In this document: piece by piece, positions 9,864 through 18,665 of the stretch
How positions within the stretch are numbered: position 1 is the stretch's first letter
How the letters are laid out: each line of letters opens with the position of its first letter
Assembly (NCBI GenBank): GCA_902586125.1
Contig: CACIGI010000005.1
Span: 1 to 64,000 of the forward strand
DNA: 64,000 nucleotides
From: an uncultured Pelagibacteraceae bacterium
GTDB lineage: Bacteria; Pseudomonadota; Alphaproteobacteria; Pelagibacterales; Pelagibacteraceae
Direction: 5' to 3'
Made by a program: the position numbers and the translations under genes
Notes under the pieces: model-generated
What the model was told of the DNA's origin: nothing
What the model saw: only the letters and a program-made list of their open reading frames with translations
Database searches by the model: none

Positions 9864-10198
9864 TGAGTCCTATAATTAAACTAAGTGAAAATGCAGCAAA
9901 TAGAATTAAAGAAATCATGTCTAGTGCCGAAAAAGATGCTTTAGGAGTGAGAGTTTCAGTTAAATCTGGAGGATGCGCAGGCATGTCATATGTAATGGAA
10001 TATTCTAAACAAATTAATCCGAATGATGAGGTAATTGAACACAAAGGAGTTAAGGTATTTATAGATTCTGCTGCAGTGATGTATTTATTAGGTACTGAAA
10101 TGGATTACAAAAAAGAGGATTTTTCCTCAACTTTTGTGTTCAATAATCCCAATGAGACAGAGAGATGTGGTTGCGGGGAGTCCTTTAAAGTAGAATAA
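9863..10198 (+). CDS. sufA: A-type Fe-S carrier (SufA/IscA/ErpA family)
   Basis: A 111-aa HesB-like A-type carrier, last gene of the suf operon. The three cluster-binding cysteines are seen in SGGCAGMSY and in the C-terminal ERCGCGESF. It probably delivers clusters or iron to apo-proteins. The symbol is given by position in the operon; from sequence alone it could equally be called IscA-like. Confidence 0.88.
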   Translation: MSPIIKLSENAANRIKEIMSSAEKDALGVRVSVKSGGCAGMSYVMEYSKQINPNDEVIEHKGVKVFIDSAAVMYLLGTEMDYKKEDFSSTFVFNNPNETERCGCGESFKVE

Positions 10199-10264
10199 AA
10201 TTTAGTATCCCATAAGTTGCATAGCTGTATTGCTTAAAATGCATATCTAGTATATAATCATTAA

Positions 10265-10435
10265 ATGAACGTTTTTGAATTTAGAAATTTATTAGCGTCT
10301 GAAGACAGAAAAGAAAAAAGAAAAAACCTTCAAAGATCTTTAATCAAATCTGTTGAATCAGGAGCTAATGGAACTCAAGACTACGTTGTTAAAAAGGGTC
10401 CTGGCAAAAATAAGATTGCCACTACTAGACAATAA
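10265..10435 (+). CDS. 56-aa conserved-looking hypothetical protein
   Basis: An ATG at 10265 opens a 56-codon frame ending TAA at 10435, three bases before the glnA stop on the other strand. The product begins MNVFEFRNLLASEDRK, has a basic stretch KEKRKNLQRSLIKS and ends in a Gly/Lys-rich tail GPGKNKIATTRQ. It has no membrane segment and no motif I can name. Codon use resembles its neighbours. It lies 66 bases after sufA and could be a separate transcript. The function is unknown. Confidence 0.55.
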   Translation: MNVFEFRNLLASEDRKEKRKNLQRSLIKSVESGANGTQDYVVKKGPGKNKIATTRQ

Positions 10436-10438
10436 TTT

Positions 10439-11845
10439 TTAACAACTATAATACATGTCGAACTCTATTGGGTGTGGTGTGTGTTCGAAATTATGTATTT
10501 CCTCAAATTTTAAAGCAATGTAAGCATCAATCTGATCATCAGTGAAAACGTTACCTTGTTTTAAAAAATCTCTGTCTTTATCTAAACTTTCCATTGCTTC
10601 TCTTAAAGAACCACAAACGGTAGGTATTTTTTTAACTTCATTTTCAGATAAAGCATAAAGATCTTTATCGAAAGATTTACCTGGATCAATTTTATTCTTA
10701 ATACCATCCAGTCCAGCCATAAGCATTGCTGCAAAAGTTAAGTATGGGTTTCCAGCTGCATCACCAAATCTGATTTCACATCTCGCAGCCTTTTTACTTA
10801 GAGTAATAGGAATTCTGCATGAAGCTGACCTATTTCTTGCTGAGTACGCTAATAACACTGGTGCTTCAAATCCTGGGATCAATCTTTTGTAACTATTGGT
10901 TGTCGCGTTTGAAAAAGCATTTATAGCTTTTGCATGTTTTAAAATTCCACCAATATAGTTTAGAGCTAGATCGGATAAGCCAGCGTATTTATTTCCGGAA
11001 AATAATGCTGTATTTCCTTTCCATATTGATTGGTGTACGTGCATACCAGATCCATTATCACCTTTTACTGGTTTAGGCATAAAAGTTGCAGTTTTACCAA
11101 ATGAGTGTGAAACCATATGTACTGCATATTTATATAGTTGTAAGTTATCTGCTTGATCAACTAGAGTTCCAAAATACATTCCTAGTTCATGCTGACTTGG
11201 AGCAACTTCATGGTGATGTTTTTCAACCTTAATGCCCATGTCTTTCATTGCTTTTAAATACTCACTTCTCATATCTTGCGCACTATCAACTGGAGGAACT
11301 GGGAAGTAACCACCTTTGACACCTGGTCTATGCCCCATGTTTCCATTTTCATATTTTTTTCCAGTGTTGTATGGGCCTTCAGTGCTATCAATTTTAAAGC
11401 CAGTTTCGTTCATGTCATTTTTAAATCTTACATCATCGAATACAAAAAACTCCGCTTCTGGACCAAAAAATGCTTTATCACCAATTCCAGATTTTTTTAA
11501 ATATGCTTCAGCTTTTTTAGCTGTTCCTCTAGGATCTCTTTCGTAAGGATCTTTTTTAATTGCATCCAAAATATCACAAAAAATGTTCAATGTATTATGA
11601 GATGTGAATGGATCAACGACAGTTCTATTCAAATCGGGCTTTAAAATCATGTCAGACTCATTGATAGCTTTCCAACCTGCAATTGAGGAGCCATCAAAGA
11701 AAATTCCATCATTTAACATATCTTCGTCAACAACCTTTGTATCCATAGTAACATGTTGAAGTTTGCCTCTTGGGTCAGTGAACCTTAAGTCAACGTAATC
11801 AATTTCTTTATCTTTTATGACTTTTAATACATCTTTAGCACTCAT
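10439..11845 (-). CDS. glnA: Type I glutamine synthetase
   Basis: Makes glutamine from glutamate, ammonia and ATP. The 468-aa length fits the GSI-beta form. Visible motifs are [14 protein letters not shown] and FDGSSIAGW near the N-terminus, [11 protein letters not shown] and [12 protein letters not shown] in the catalytic core, and [10 protein letters not shown]. The segment [10 protein letters not shown] carries the tyrosine used for adenylylation in the family. A strong ribosome site, AGGAGATATAG, precedes the ATG at 11845 and fixes the start. Confidence 0.97.
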   Translation of the reverse strand: MSAKDVLKVIKDKEIDYVDLRFTDPRGKLQHVTMDTKVVDEDMLNDGIFFDGSSIAGWKAINESDMILKPDLNRTVVDPFTSHNTLNIFCDILDAIKKDPYERDPRGTAKKAEAYLKKSGIGDKAFFGPEAEFFVFDDVRFKNDMNETGFKIDSTEGPYNTGKKYENGNMGHRPGVKGGYFPVPPVDSAQDMRSEYLKAMKDMGIKVEKHHHEVAPSQHELGMYFGTLVDQADNLQLYKYAVHMVSHSFGKTATFMPKPVKGDNGSGMHVHQSIWKGNTALFSGNKYAGLSDLALNYIGGILKHAKAINAFSNATTNSYKRLIPGFEAPVLLAYSARNRSASCRIPITLSKKAARCEIRFGDAAGNPYLTFAAMLMAGLDGIKNKIDPGKSFDKDLYALSENEVKKIPTVCGSLREAMESLDKDRDFLKQGNVFTDDQIDAYIALKFEEIHNFEHTPHPIEFDMYYSC

Positions 11846-11987
11846 CTATATCTCCTAAGTAATTCAGTGGGTTGTGATACCAAATAAAGACTGATAAATA
11901 ATCCTCATTTACTTAATAACACCCATGCATTTTTTACATAAGTGTATAATTAAATGGCTTAAAATACTAACAATTCAGAGTTGAATA

Positions 11988-12467
11988 ATGACAATTCTAA
12001 ATAAAGAACCAGTTCAAAGAGTGAGTAAAAAAATTAGAGAATTCGATCAAAATTTAAGTGTTAGTGTTTTAGAAACTTCAGCTAGAACAGCTTTAGAAGC
12101 TGCATCTTCTTTAGGATGCAAGGTCGGAGCTATTGTAAAAAGCTTACTTTTTAAAACTGATGATAAGTTTACTTTATTTTTGATTGCTGGAGACAAGAAA
12201 GCTTCTCTAAAAAAAATTAAAAAGAATATTAAATTTAAAGATGTATTCATGGCAACTGCTGAAGATGTAAAAAACATTACCGGCTATACAATAGGTGGAG
12301 TTTCACCAGTAGGCCATTTAAAATATGTAGACATTTATATAGATAATTCTTTACAGAGGTTTGATTTTTTATTTGCTGCTGCAGGTCATCCAAATTGTAT
12401 TTTTAAAATCAATTTCTCAGATTTAAAGAAAATAACAAATGGAAAAGTTGAAGATATTATTGAATGA
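11988..12467 (+). CDS. YbaK/ProX-type aminoacyl-tRNA deacylase domain protein
   Basis: A 159-aa stand-alone YbaK/EbsC editing domain. It shows AxxLGCKVGAIVKSLLFK (lysine of the editing pocket), then IGGVSPVGHLK with the conserved Gly-Gly and Gly-His, and the C-terminal AAGHPNCIF. Such proteins hydrolyse mischarged Cys-, Ala- or other aminoacyl-tRNAs. Which one is corrected here cannot be told. It is divergent from glnA across 142 bases and overlaps the DMT permease gene by four bases. Confidence 0.85.
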   Translation: MTILNKEPVQRVSKKIREFDQNLSVSVLETSARTALEAASSLGCKVGAIVKSLLFKTDDKFTLFLIAGDKKASLKKIKKNIKFKDVFMATAEDVKNITGYTIGGVSPVGHLKYVDIYIDNSLQRFDFLFAAAGHPNCIFKINFSDLKKITNGKVEDIIE

Positions 12468-13363
12468 GACAACCAAAACTATTAGATTATTTTTTATTAA
12501 TTTTATTAGCTTTAATATGGGCATCAGCTTTTTTTAATATCAAAATTGCAACCTATTCATTTGGACCAATTACCATTGCATTTTTAAGAGTGTTTTTTGG
12601 AGCAATACCAGTTTTGTTACTTTGTTATTATAAAAAGATAAAGATCGAGGCTTTTTCAAAAGATTGGTATTGGTTTGCGATGATAGGATTTATAAATTTG
12701 GTAGCTCCTTTTTTTTTAATTGCGTACGGCGTACAGTCAGTTCAAAGTAATTTGGCTGCAATATTGATGTCAACTACACCATTAAGTTCAACTGTGCTTG
12801 GTCATTTTTATACAAAAAATGAGAAATTCAATTTTATTAAAACAATAGGAATCTTAATAGGGTTTTCTGGAGTCCTTTACTTATTTTCTGATAATATTTT
12901 GATTAATGAAAATAATTTTTTTTCAGCAATACTAATTCTATTAGGCTCAACTTGTTATGTAATAGGTGGTGTTTTAACCTTAAAAATTAGTAAAAAAAAA
13001 AATGAAAATGTAACAGGCTCAATATTAATTTGGGCAGTTTTGATTTTGATACCTATAGTAAGTATTATCGAGCAACCATGGAATGTCTCGCCAAGGCTAG
13101 ACTCTACAATATCCGTGATATATCTTGGCTTAGTTTCTACTGGAATTGCATGGTTATTGAGATTTAGAATTTTAGTTAATAATGGACTTATATTTCAGTC
13201 ACAAGTTTCATATTTTATTCCAATTTTTGGAACTATCTTGAGTTATATTTTTCTGAAAGAATTGATCACTTTTAAAGTTTTGATATCACTTATAGCTGTG
13301 TCAGTAGGAATTTATTTTGTAAGAAAAGCAGACAATAAAATTAATAAAATAAAGCTCGATTAA
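12464..13363 (+). CDS. EamA/DMT-superfamily permease
   Basis: An integral membrane protein of 299 aa with about ten hydrophobic segments in two EamA repeats. The N-terminal repeat begins FLLILLALIWASAFFNIKIA and the second repeat includes YLGLVSTGIAWLLRF. Members export amino acids, nucleobases or other metabolites; the substrate is not predictable. It is co-transcribed with the YbaK gene (four-base overlap). The C-terminus is basic and cytoplasmic, as expected. Confidence 0.85.
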   Translation: MRQPKLLDYFLLILLALIWASAFFNIKIATYSFGPITIAFLRVFFGAIPVLLLCYYKKIKIEAFSKDWYWFAMIGFINLVAPFFLIAYGVQSVQSNLAAILMSTTPLSSTVLGHFYTKNEKFNFIKTIGILIGFSGVLYLFSDNILINENNFFSAILILLGSTCYVIGGVLTLKISKKKNENVTGSILIWAVLILIPIVSIIEQPWNVSPRLDSTISVIYLGLVSTGIAWLLRFRILVNNGLIFQSQVSYFIPIFGTILSYIFLKELITFKVLISLIAVSVGIYFVRKADNKINKIKLD

Positions 13364-13455
13364 TACAATTCTTAGTTGAAAACATTATTGACCCATTTAC
13401 ATCATTCCCAAAAAGGTTTTTAATTAATTTATATAAATAACAAGAGGAGAAACAA

Positions 13456-15000
13456 ATGAGTGCAGAAGCAATGAAAGTGTCATCTGTATTAGATACTTCT
13501 CATTTAAAGGTTAAATTTCCGTTCAAAGCAAAATATGGAAACTACATTAATGGAAAATTTGTAGAACCAAAATCTGGAAAGTATTTTGATAATACATCTC
13601 CGATTTCAAATGAGATAATCTGTTCAGTTGCACGATCAAATGAAAAAGACGTAGATGCAGCATTAGATGCAGCTCACGCAGCTTTCCCGACTTGGGGTAA
13701 AACTTCAATTACGGAAAGATCAAACATTCTTCTTAAAATTGCAGATGTCATTGAGAAAAATCTTAATGTATTAGCAACAGCTGAATGTTTAGATAATGGT
13801 AAGCCAATTAGAGAATGTATGGCTGCTGATTTACCACTAGTAATAGATCATTGGAGATATTTTGCTGGAGTAATCAGAGCAGAGGAAGGTTCAGTTGCTG
13901 AAATCAGTAACAGTGAATATTCCTATCACATTCCAGAACCACTAGGTGTGGTTGGACAAATTATACCATGGAACTTTCCATTATTAATGGCAACTTGGAA
14001 ACTTGCTCCAGCTTTAGCAGCAGGAAACTGTGTAGTGCTAAAACCAGCTGAGCAAACACCAGCATCGATCATGTTACTTATGGAATTAATTGGAGATTTA
14101 TTACCTCCAGGAGTAGTTAATGTTGTAAGTGGCTTTGGTTTAGAAGCTGGAAAACCACTAGCATCATCAAAAAGAATCAAAAAGATTGCTTTCACTGGTG
14201 AAACAACAACTGGTAGGTTGATTATGCAATATGCATCTCAAAACTTGATACCAATTACGTTGGAGCTAGGTGGAAAATCTCCTAACATTTTCTTTGAGGA
14301 TGTCATGGCAAAGGATGATGACTTCTTAGATAAATGTTTAGAAGGTTTTGCAATGTTCACATTAAACCAAGGTGAAGTTTGTACTTGTCCGAGCAGAGTA
14401 CTAGTTCAAGAGTCTATCTATGACAAATTCATGGAGAAAGCTATTGCTAGAACAAAAGCTGTTAAGCAAGACAATCCTCTAAAAATGGAAACAATGATTG
14501 GAGCACAAGCATCATTAGAACAAATGGAAAAAATCAAATCTTATCTAGATTTAGGTAAGAAAGAAGGAGCCAAAGTTCTATGTGGTGGAAATGTTGCAAA
14601 AATCAACAGTGGTTTGGAAAAAGGAAACTATATTGAACCAACTATTTTTGAAGGTAATAACTCAATGCGTATCTTCCAAGAAGAAATTTTTGGACCAGTT
14701 GTATCAGTAACTAAGTTTAAAGATGAGGCAGAGGCATTACAAATTGCTAATGACACTCTTTATGGTTTAGGTGCTGGTGTTTGGACTAGAAATGGAAATA
14801 TTGCTTACAGAATGGGTAGAGAAATACAAGCTGGTAGAGTATGGACTAATTGTTACCATGCTTATCCTGCACATGCTGCATTCGGTGGATACAAACAATC
14901 TGGTATCGGAAGAGAAACACATAAAATGATGCTTAACCACTACAGACAAGTGAAAAATCTTCACGTGTCTTACAGTGAAAAGAAATTAGGCTTCTTTTAA
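13456..15000 (+). CDS. NAD-dependent aldehyde dehydrogenase (acetaldehyde/AldA-ExaC type)
   Basis: A 514-aa ALDH-superfamily enzyme that oxidises an aldehyde to the acid. Catalytic cysteine lies in [11 protein letters not shown], the glutamate in [10 protein letters not shown] and the cofactor loop in FTGETTTG. The long N-terminus and the CTCPSR context place it with ExaC/AcoD-type acetaldehyde dehydrogenases. The DUF779 gene behind it is a known companion of this subgroup. A good ribosome site (AGAGGAG) precedes the ATG. Confidence 0.93.
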   Translation: MSAEAMKVSSVLDTSHLKVKFPFKAKYGNYINGKFVEPKSGKYFDNTSPISNEIICSVARSNEKDVDAALDAAHAAFPTWGKTSITERSNILLKIADVIEKNLNVLATAECLDNGKPIRECMAADLPLVIDHWRYFAGVIRAEEGSVAEISNSEYSYHIPEPLGVVGQIIPWNFPLLMATWKLAPALAAGNCVVLKPAEQTPASIMLLMELIGDLLPPGVVNVVSGFGLEAGKPLASSKRIKKIAFTGETTTGRLIMQYASQNLIPITLELGGKSPNIFFEDVMAKDDDFLDKCLEGFAMFTLNQGEVCTCPSRVLVQESIYDKFMEKAIARTKAVKQDNPLKMETMIGAQASLEQMEKIKSYLDLGKKEGAKVLCGGNVAKINSGLEKGNYIEPTIFEGNNSMRIFQEEIFGPVVSVTKFKDEAEALQIANDTLYGLGAGVWTRNGNIAYRMGREIQAGRVWTNCYHAYPAHAAFGGYKQSGIGRETHKMMLNHYRQVKNLHVSYSEKKLGFF

Positions 15001-15017
15001 AAATAATCTAATATATA

Positions 15018-15049
15018 ATGGTCTGCGAGGAATCGCAGGCCATATTTTT
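15018..15049 (+). terminator. Hairpin with T-run between the aldehyde dehydrogenase and DUF779 genes
   Basis: ATGGTCTGCGA (15018-15028) pairs with TCGCAGGCCAT (15033-15043) across a GGAA loop, with one G-U pair. ATTTTT follows, then immediately the ATG of the DUF779 gene. It looks like an intrinsic terminator or attenuator that lowers downstream expression. Confidence 0.7.
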
Positions 15050-15403
15050 ATGAAAGTAAAAGCAACTAGTTCAGCACTAAAATTAATTGAAGAGCTTAAA
15101 GCTCAACATGGTGAAGAGTTATTATTTCACCAGTCTGGAGGATGTTGTGATGGAAGTGCACCAATGTGTTATCCTAGAAATGAGTATATGGTTGGTTCTA
15201 GCGATGTGAAACTTGGAGAAATTGGTGGAGTACCTTTTTACATGAACGATGACCAATATGAAAAATGGAAACATACTGATTTAACAATAGATGCTGTTAA
15301 TGGCATTGGTGGAATGTTCTCATTAGATAATGGTACTGGAAAAAGATTTTTGACAAAATCTGAGATATGTTTGGTTGTGGATAACGACCCAAAAAAAAAT
15401 TAA
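15050..15403 (+). CDS. DUF779 family protein
   Basis: A 117-aa protein of DUF779. The family core is LLFHQSGGCCDGSAPMCYP with three cysteines, and a C-terminal SEICLVV. DUF779 genes are repeatedly found beside acetaldehyde dehydrogenases of the type upstream; the molecular role is unknown. No clear ribosome site is visible because the start follows directly on a hairpin and T-run, so translation may depend on read-through or on an unusual initiation. Confidence 0.85.
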   Translation: MKVKATSSALKLIEELKAQHGEELLFHQSGGCCDGSAPMCYPRNEYMVGSSDVKLGEIGGVPFYMNDDQYEKWKHTDLTIDAVNGIGGMFSLDNGTGKRFLTKSEICLVVDNDPKKN

Positions 15404-15420
15404 TTATTCATTAATTTTTT

Positions 15421-15894
15421 ATGTCTGTTTACTTAAGTTCTCAAAAAATTATTAAAGATTGGATAGATTATAATGATCATATGAACGTATCATATTATCT
15501 TTTAATTTTTGATAAATATGGTGCAGATACTTTAAATAATATGTTCCAAATGGGAGAGCATTCAGCAAAAACAACTGGCAAAAGCACCATGATTGTAGAG
15601 TCAAATATTACCTATAATCAAGAGCTCAAAGTTGATGATGAAGTTGATGTTAATTTAGTTTATTTTGATCACGATAGAAAAAGATTGCAATATAAAATAG
15701 AAATGGTTCATAAAGAAAAAAAGTTTCTTGCATCAACTATAGAAATACTTGCTTTATATGTTGACTTAAATAGTAGAAAAGTTTCTGAATTTGAAGATGA
15801 AAAAATTAAAATTATGGATGATTTCATTCAAAAACATTTTTCAAAATTTAATAATGAAAATTTAAAATTTTCTTCAAAATTAAAAAAAAATTAA
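15421..15894 (+). CDS. Hot-dog fold acyl-CoA thioesterase
   Basis: A 157-aa hot-dog domain protein. The motif DWIDYNDHMNVSYY near residue 15 resembles the active-site segment of 4-hydroxybenzoyl-CoA-type thioesterases. The DYNxHMN form recalls the betainyl-CoA thioesterase group of carnitine degradation. The substrate is not settled by sequence. The C-terminal 30 residues are Lys/Asn/Phe rich and look unconserved. It lies 17 bases after DUF779 and ends at a strong hairpin. Confidence 0.8.
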   Translation: MSVYLSSQKIIKDWIDYNDHMNVSYYLLIFDKYGADTLNNMFQMGEHSAKTTGKSTMIVESNITYNQELKVDDEVDVNLVYFDHDRKRLQYKIEMVHKEKKFLASTIEILALYVDLNSRKVSEFEDEKIKIMDDFIQKHFSKFNNENLKFSSKLKKN

Positions 15895-15925
15895 TATAAC
15901 TTCCAGTCCGTAGCTGGAAGTTATA
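15881..15925 (-). terminator. Intrinsic terminator between convergent genes
   Basis: TATAACTTCCAG (15895-15906) and CTGGAAGTTATA (15914-15925) form a perfect 12-bp stem with a seven-base loop. Read on the minus strand, the stem is followed by TTAATTTTTTTTT, a good U-tract, so it terminates the GYD gene. On the plus strand it may also stop the thioesterase transcript, though no T-run follows there. Confidence 0.85.
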
Positions 15926-15933
15926 CCAAAAGA

Positions 15934-16251
15934 TTATTGACCCGGAGCTTTGTAACCAATTTTGCTAGCTTTTGTTGTAGCTTTTGTAAAATCAATCGCC
16001 TCAAGCATTGTCAAATTTCTTACAGCACTAGATGCTTCAACAACCAATTTAATTGCTGCAAAATCATCAAAACTTGGAATATCAGCAACAACTACAAAAT
16101 CATAAGAACCTCTAACGATATCCATGCTATGCATTGTTCCACCCATAGCTTTTGTTAATTGTTCTACAACAGCTTTTCTATCACTTGTTGGATCTTTTAA
16201 AAAACCCTGAAAAGCTTTTTCAGTGTAATTACCAATTATATATGCTTTCAT
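15934..16251 (-). CDS. GYD-domain protein
   Basis: A one-domain protein of about 105 aa with the GYD arrangement: IIGNYTEKAFQGF, then MGGTMHSMDIVRGSYDFVVVADIPSFDD and a terminal LEAIDFTKA. The fold is ferredoxin-like; no activity is known. The frame runs upstream to 16290, but the ATG at 16251 has a clear ribosome site (GGAGTTCAAG) and yields the usual MKAYIIGNY start. It is divergent from the second aldehyde dehydrogenase. Confidence 0.85.
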   Translation of the reverse strand: MKAYIIGNYTEKAFQGFLKDPTSDRKAVVEQLTKAMGGTMHSMDIVRGSYDFVVVADIPSFDDFAAIKLVVEASSAVRNLTMLEAIDFTKATTKASKIGYKAPGQ

Positions 16252-16352
16252 CTTGAACTCCTTTTTTTGATAAGTGTAGCATCTAATCAAAGATAATTAA
16301 TGTGTAAAAATTACATAGTAGACACAACTTATAGTAATGCTAAATTAAATTT

Positions 16353-17795
16353 ATGTACGAAAAATTTGGACAATTTATCGATGGTAAATGGCAAAAATCA
16401 TCAGATGGAAGAACTTACGAAGTAATTAATCCAGCAAATGAAGAAGTTTTGGGAAAAGCCTCTAAAGCTACGCCAAAGGATGTTGATAGAGCATTAAAGT
16501 CTGCTGCAAAAGGATTGGAAGTTTGGAAAAAAACTCCTCCTTGGCAAAGATCTTACATCATCAGAAGAATTGCAGACAAAATAAGAGAGAAACAAGATGT
16601 ACTAGCAAAATGGATGACATTAGAAGTTGGTAAACCTTTTGCAGAAGCTAAGGGTGAGGTGAATGGAGCTGCAGATATTTTTGAATGGAACGCTGAAGAA
16701 ACTAAAAGAATTTATGGTCAAACTGTTGAAAGTAGATTTGAAGATACAAGGGTGCATGTTTACTATCAGCCTGTGGGTGTCGTAGCTGCTTTATCACCGT
16801 GGAATTTTCCCGCAGTATTATCGGCGAGAAAAATTTCTACAGCACTAGCTGCTGGGTGCTCGGTTATTATTAAGCCAGATGTCATTACTCCAGGAGTTGT
16901 AATGGAAATGGTAGATATATGTAGGGAATGTGGAGTACCAGCTGGTGTTGTAAATCTTTTATCAGGCGATCCACCAAGTATAGCTCAACAATTAATTTCA
17001 TCAGATATAATTAAAAAAATTTCAATAACGGGATCTTCTAGAGTTGGAAAACTAATATTAAAACAGGCGGCAGATAAAGTTCAAAGAGTAACAATGGAGT
17101 TAAGTGGTCATTCTCCATTTATAGTTTTCGATGATGCCGATATAAAAAAAGCAACAGATATGGCAATCGCAGCAAAATTTAGAAATAATGGCCAAGTTTG
17201 TATATCGCCAAATAGATTTTATATTCAAGAGAGTAAAAAAGATGAGTTTGTAAATTTATTTGTTGAAAAAACAAAAAAACTTAAAATTGGTGATGGAATG
17301 GATCCATCTACACAACTGGGTCCATTAACAACCAAGAAAAGATTAAATGAAATTGAGGAATTGGTTGAAAAAACTAAGCAAGAGGGTGCTAAAGTTTTAT
17401 TGGGAGGAAAAAGACCAGCTGGATTTAATAAAGGTTTCTTTTATGAACCAACAGTATTTGATAATGTTAAAGACAATTTTACAATAATGAAACAAGAACC
17501 ATTTGGACCACTGGTGCCTATGTTATCTTTTAAATCCTTCGATGAAGTTATAGAAAGAGCAAATAATCATGATCTAGGTCTTTCAAGTTATATTTGTACA
17601 AATTCTATGGAAAAAGCACATAAAGCATCTGAATTAATGGAAACAGGTACAGTTGCAGTTAATACTCCTCTGGTTGCAATTGCAGAAGCTCCTTTTGGTG
17701 GTATAAAACAAGCGGGCTATGGTAGGGAAGGTGGATCAATGGCCATTAAAGATTATTTAAATGTAAAATACACTCATTTGGGGTTAAAAGGTTAA
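16353..17795 (+). CDS. NAD(P)-dependent aldehyde dehydrogenase (GabD-like)
   Basis: A 480-aa ALDH. Catalytic cysteine in NNGQVCISPNRF, glutamate in MELSGHSPFIVF (histidine in place of the usual Gly-Lys pair), cofactor loop ITGSSRVGK. It resembles the succinate-semialdehyde/lactaldehyde branch rather than the acetaldehyde branch seen at 13.5 kb. It is followed after four bases by an FAH-family gene, so the pair may act in one sugar-acid or ring-fission-like route. The exact aldehyde is unknown. Confidence 0.9.
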   Translation: MYEKFGQFIDGKWQKSSDGRTYEVINPANEEVLGKASKATPKDVDRALKSAAKGLEVWKKTPPWQRSYIIRRIADKIREKQDVLAKWMTLEVGKPFAEAKGEVNGAADIFEWNAEETKRIYGQTVESRFEDTRVHVYYQPVGVVAALSPWNFPAVLSARKISTALAAGCSVIIKPDVITPGVVMEMVDICRECGVPAGVVNLLSGDPPSIAQQLISSDIIKKISITGSSRVGKLILKQAADKVQRVTMELSGHSPFIVFDDADIKKATDMAIAAKFRNNGQVCISPNRFYIQESKKDEFVNLFVEKTKKLKIGDGMDPSTQLGPLTTKKRLNEIEELVEKTKQEGAKVLLGGKRPAGFNKGFFYEPTVFDNVKDNFTIMKQEPFGPLVPMLSFKSFDEVIERANNHDLGLSSYICTNSMEKAHKASELMETGTVAVNTPLVAIAEAPFGGIKQAGYGREGGSMAIKDYLNVKYTHLGLKG

Positions 17796-17799
17796 ACTT

Positions 17800-18648
17800 A
17801 TGAAACTATTACGAATAGGCGAAAAAGGAAAAGAAAAACCCGCAGTAATTGACGATCAAAATAATTACAAAGACTTATCATCTATAATTGAAGATTTTAA
17901 TCCAAAAACTTTAAATTTTGAAACTTTAAAAAAAATAAAAAGTACAGATTTATCCAAGTTACCAACTATTGACTCAAATCAAAGAATAGGTGCGTGTGTT
18001 TCAGAACCCTCTAAGTTTATTGGAATAGGCTTAAACTTTAAAGATCATGCTGAGGAACAAAATTTACCAATTCCAAAAGAACCAATTATTTTTTCAAAGT
18101 TTACAAGTTGTATTACAGGACCAAATGATCCAATAGTTGTACCAAAAGGATCTAATCATACTGATTGGGAAGTTGAGATTGGTTTTGTAATTGGAAAAAA
18201 GGCTATAAATGTTAGTATTGATAACGCCCTAGATTATGTTCTTGGTTTTTTTCTAGTTAATGATGTAAGTGAAAGAGATTTTCAAAAGAACAGAGGTTTA
18301 ACTTGGGACAAAGGAAAGGGTTTTGATACTTTCGGTCCAATTGGCCCATTCATAGTTACTATAGATGAATTACCAGACTATCAAAATTTAGATATGTTTT
18401 TAGATGTAAACGGTAAGAGGATGCAAACTGGAAATACAAGTAAAATGATTTTTGATATCAAAACTTTAGTTTCTTACATGAGCTCGTGTATGAGTTTACA
18501 TCCTGGTGACATTTGTTGCACTGGGACACCCCCAGGTGTTGGAGAAAATATGAAACCACCTTACTTTTTAAAAGGAGGAGAGGAAGTTGTTTTGGGTATA
18601 GATAAACTTGGCACTCAAAAACACAAAGTAGTTTCATACAAAGATTAA
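17800..18648 (+). CDS. Fumarylacetoacetate hydrolase-family protein
   Basis: A 282-aa FAH-fold enzyme. The metal and substrate site is visible as GLNFKDHAEE, then DWEVEIGFVIGK (metal glutamates) and FFLVNDVSERDFQ, with C-terminal CCTGTPPGVG. Members act on 2-keto acids (acylpyruvase, 2-keto-3-deoxy sugar acid hydrolase or hydratase). It is co-transcribed with the GabD-like dehydrogenase, which would consume an aldehyde from the same pathway. I cannot choose among these substrates. Confidence 0.88.
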   Translation: MKLLRIGEKGKEKPAVIDDQNNYKDLSSIIEDFNPKTLNFETLKKIKSTDLSKLPTIDSNQRIGACVSEPSKFIGIGLNFKDHAEEQNLPIPKEPIIFSKFTSCITGPNDPIVVPKGSNHTDWEVEIGFVIGKKAINVSIDNALDYVLGFFLVNDVSERDFQKNRGLTWDKGKGFDTFGPIGPFIVTIDELPDYQNLDMFLDVNGKRMQTGNTSKMIFDIKTLVSYMSSCMSLHPGDICCTGTPPGVGENMKPPYFLKGGEEVVLGIDKLGTQKHKVVSYKD

Positions 18649-18665
18649 AAATTTTATTTTAAAAG

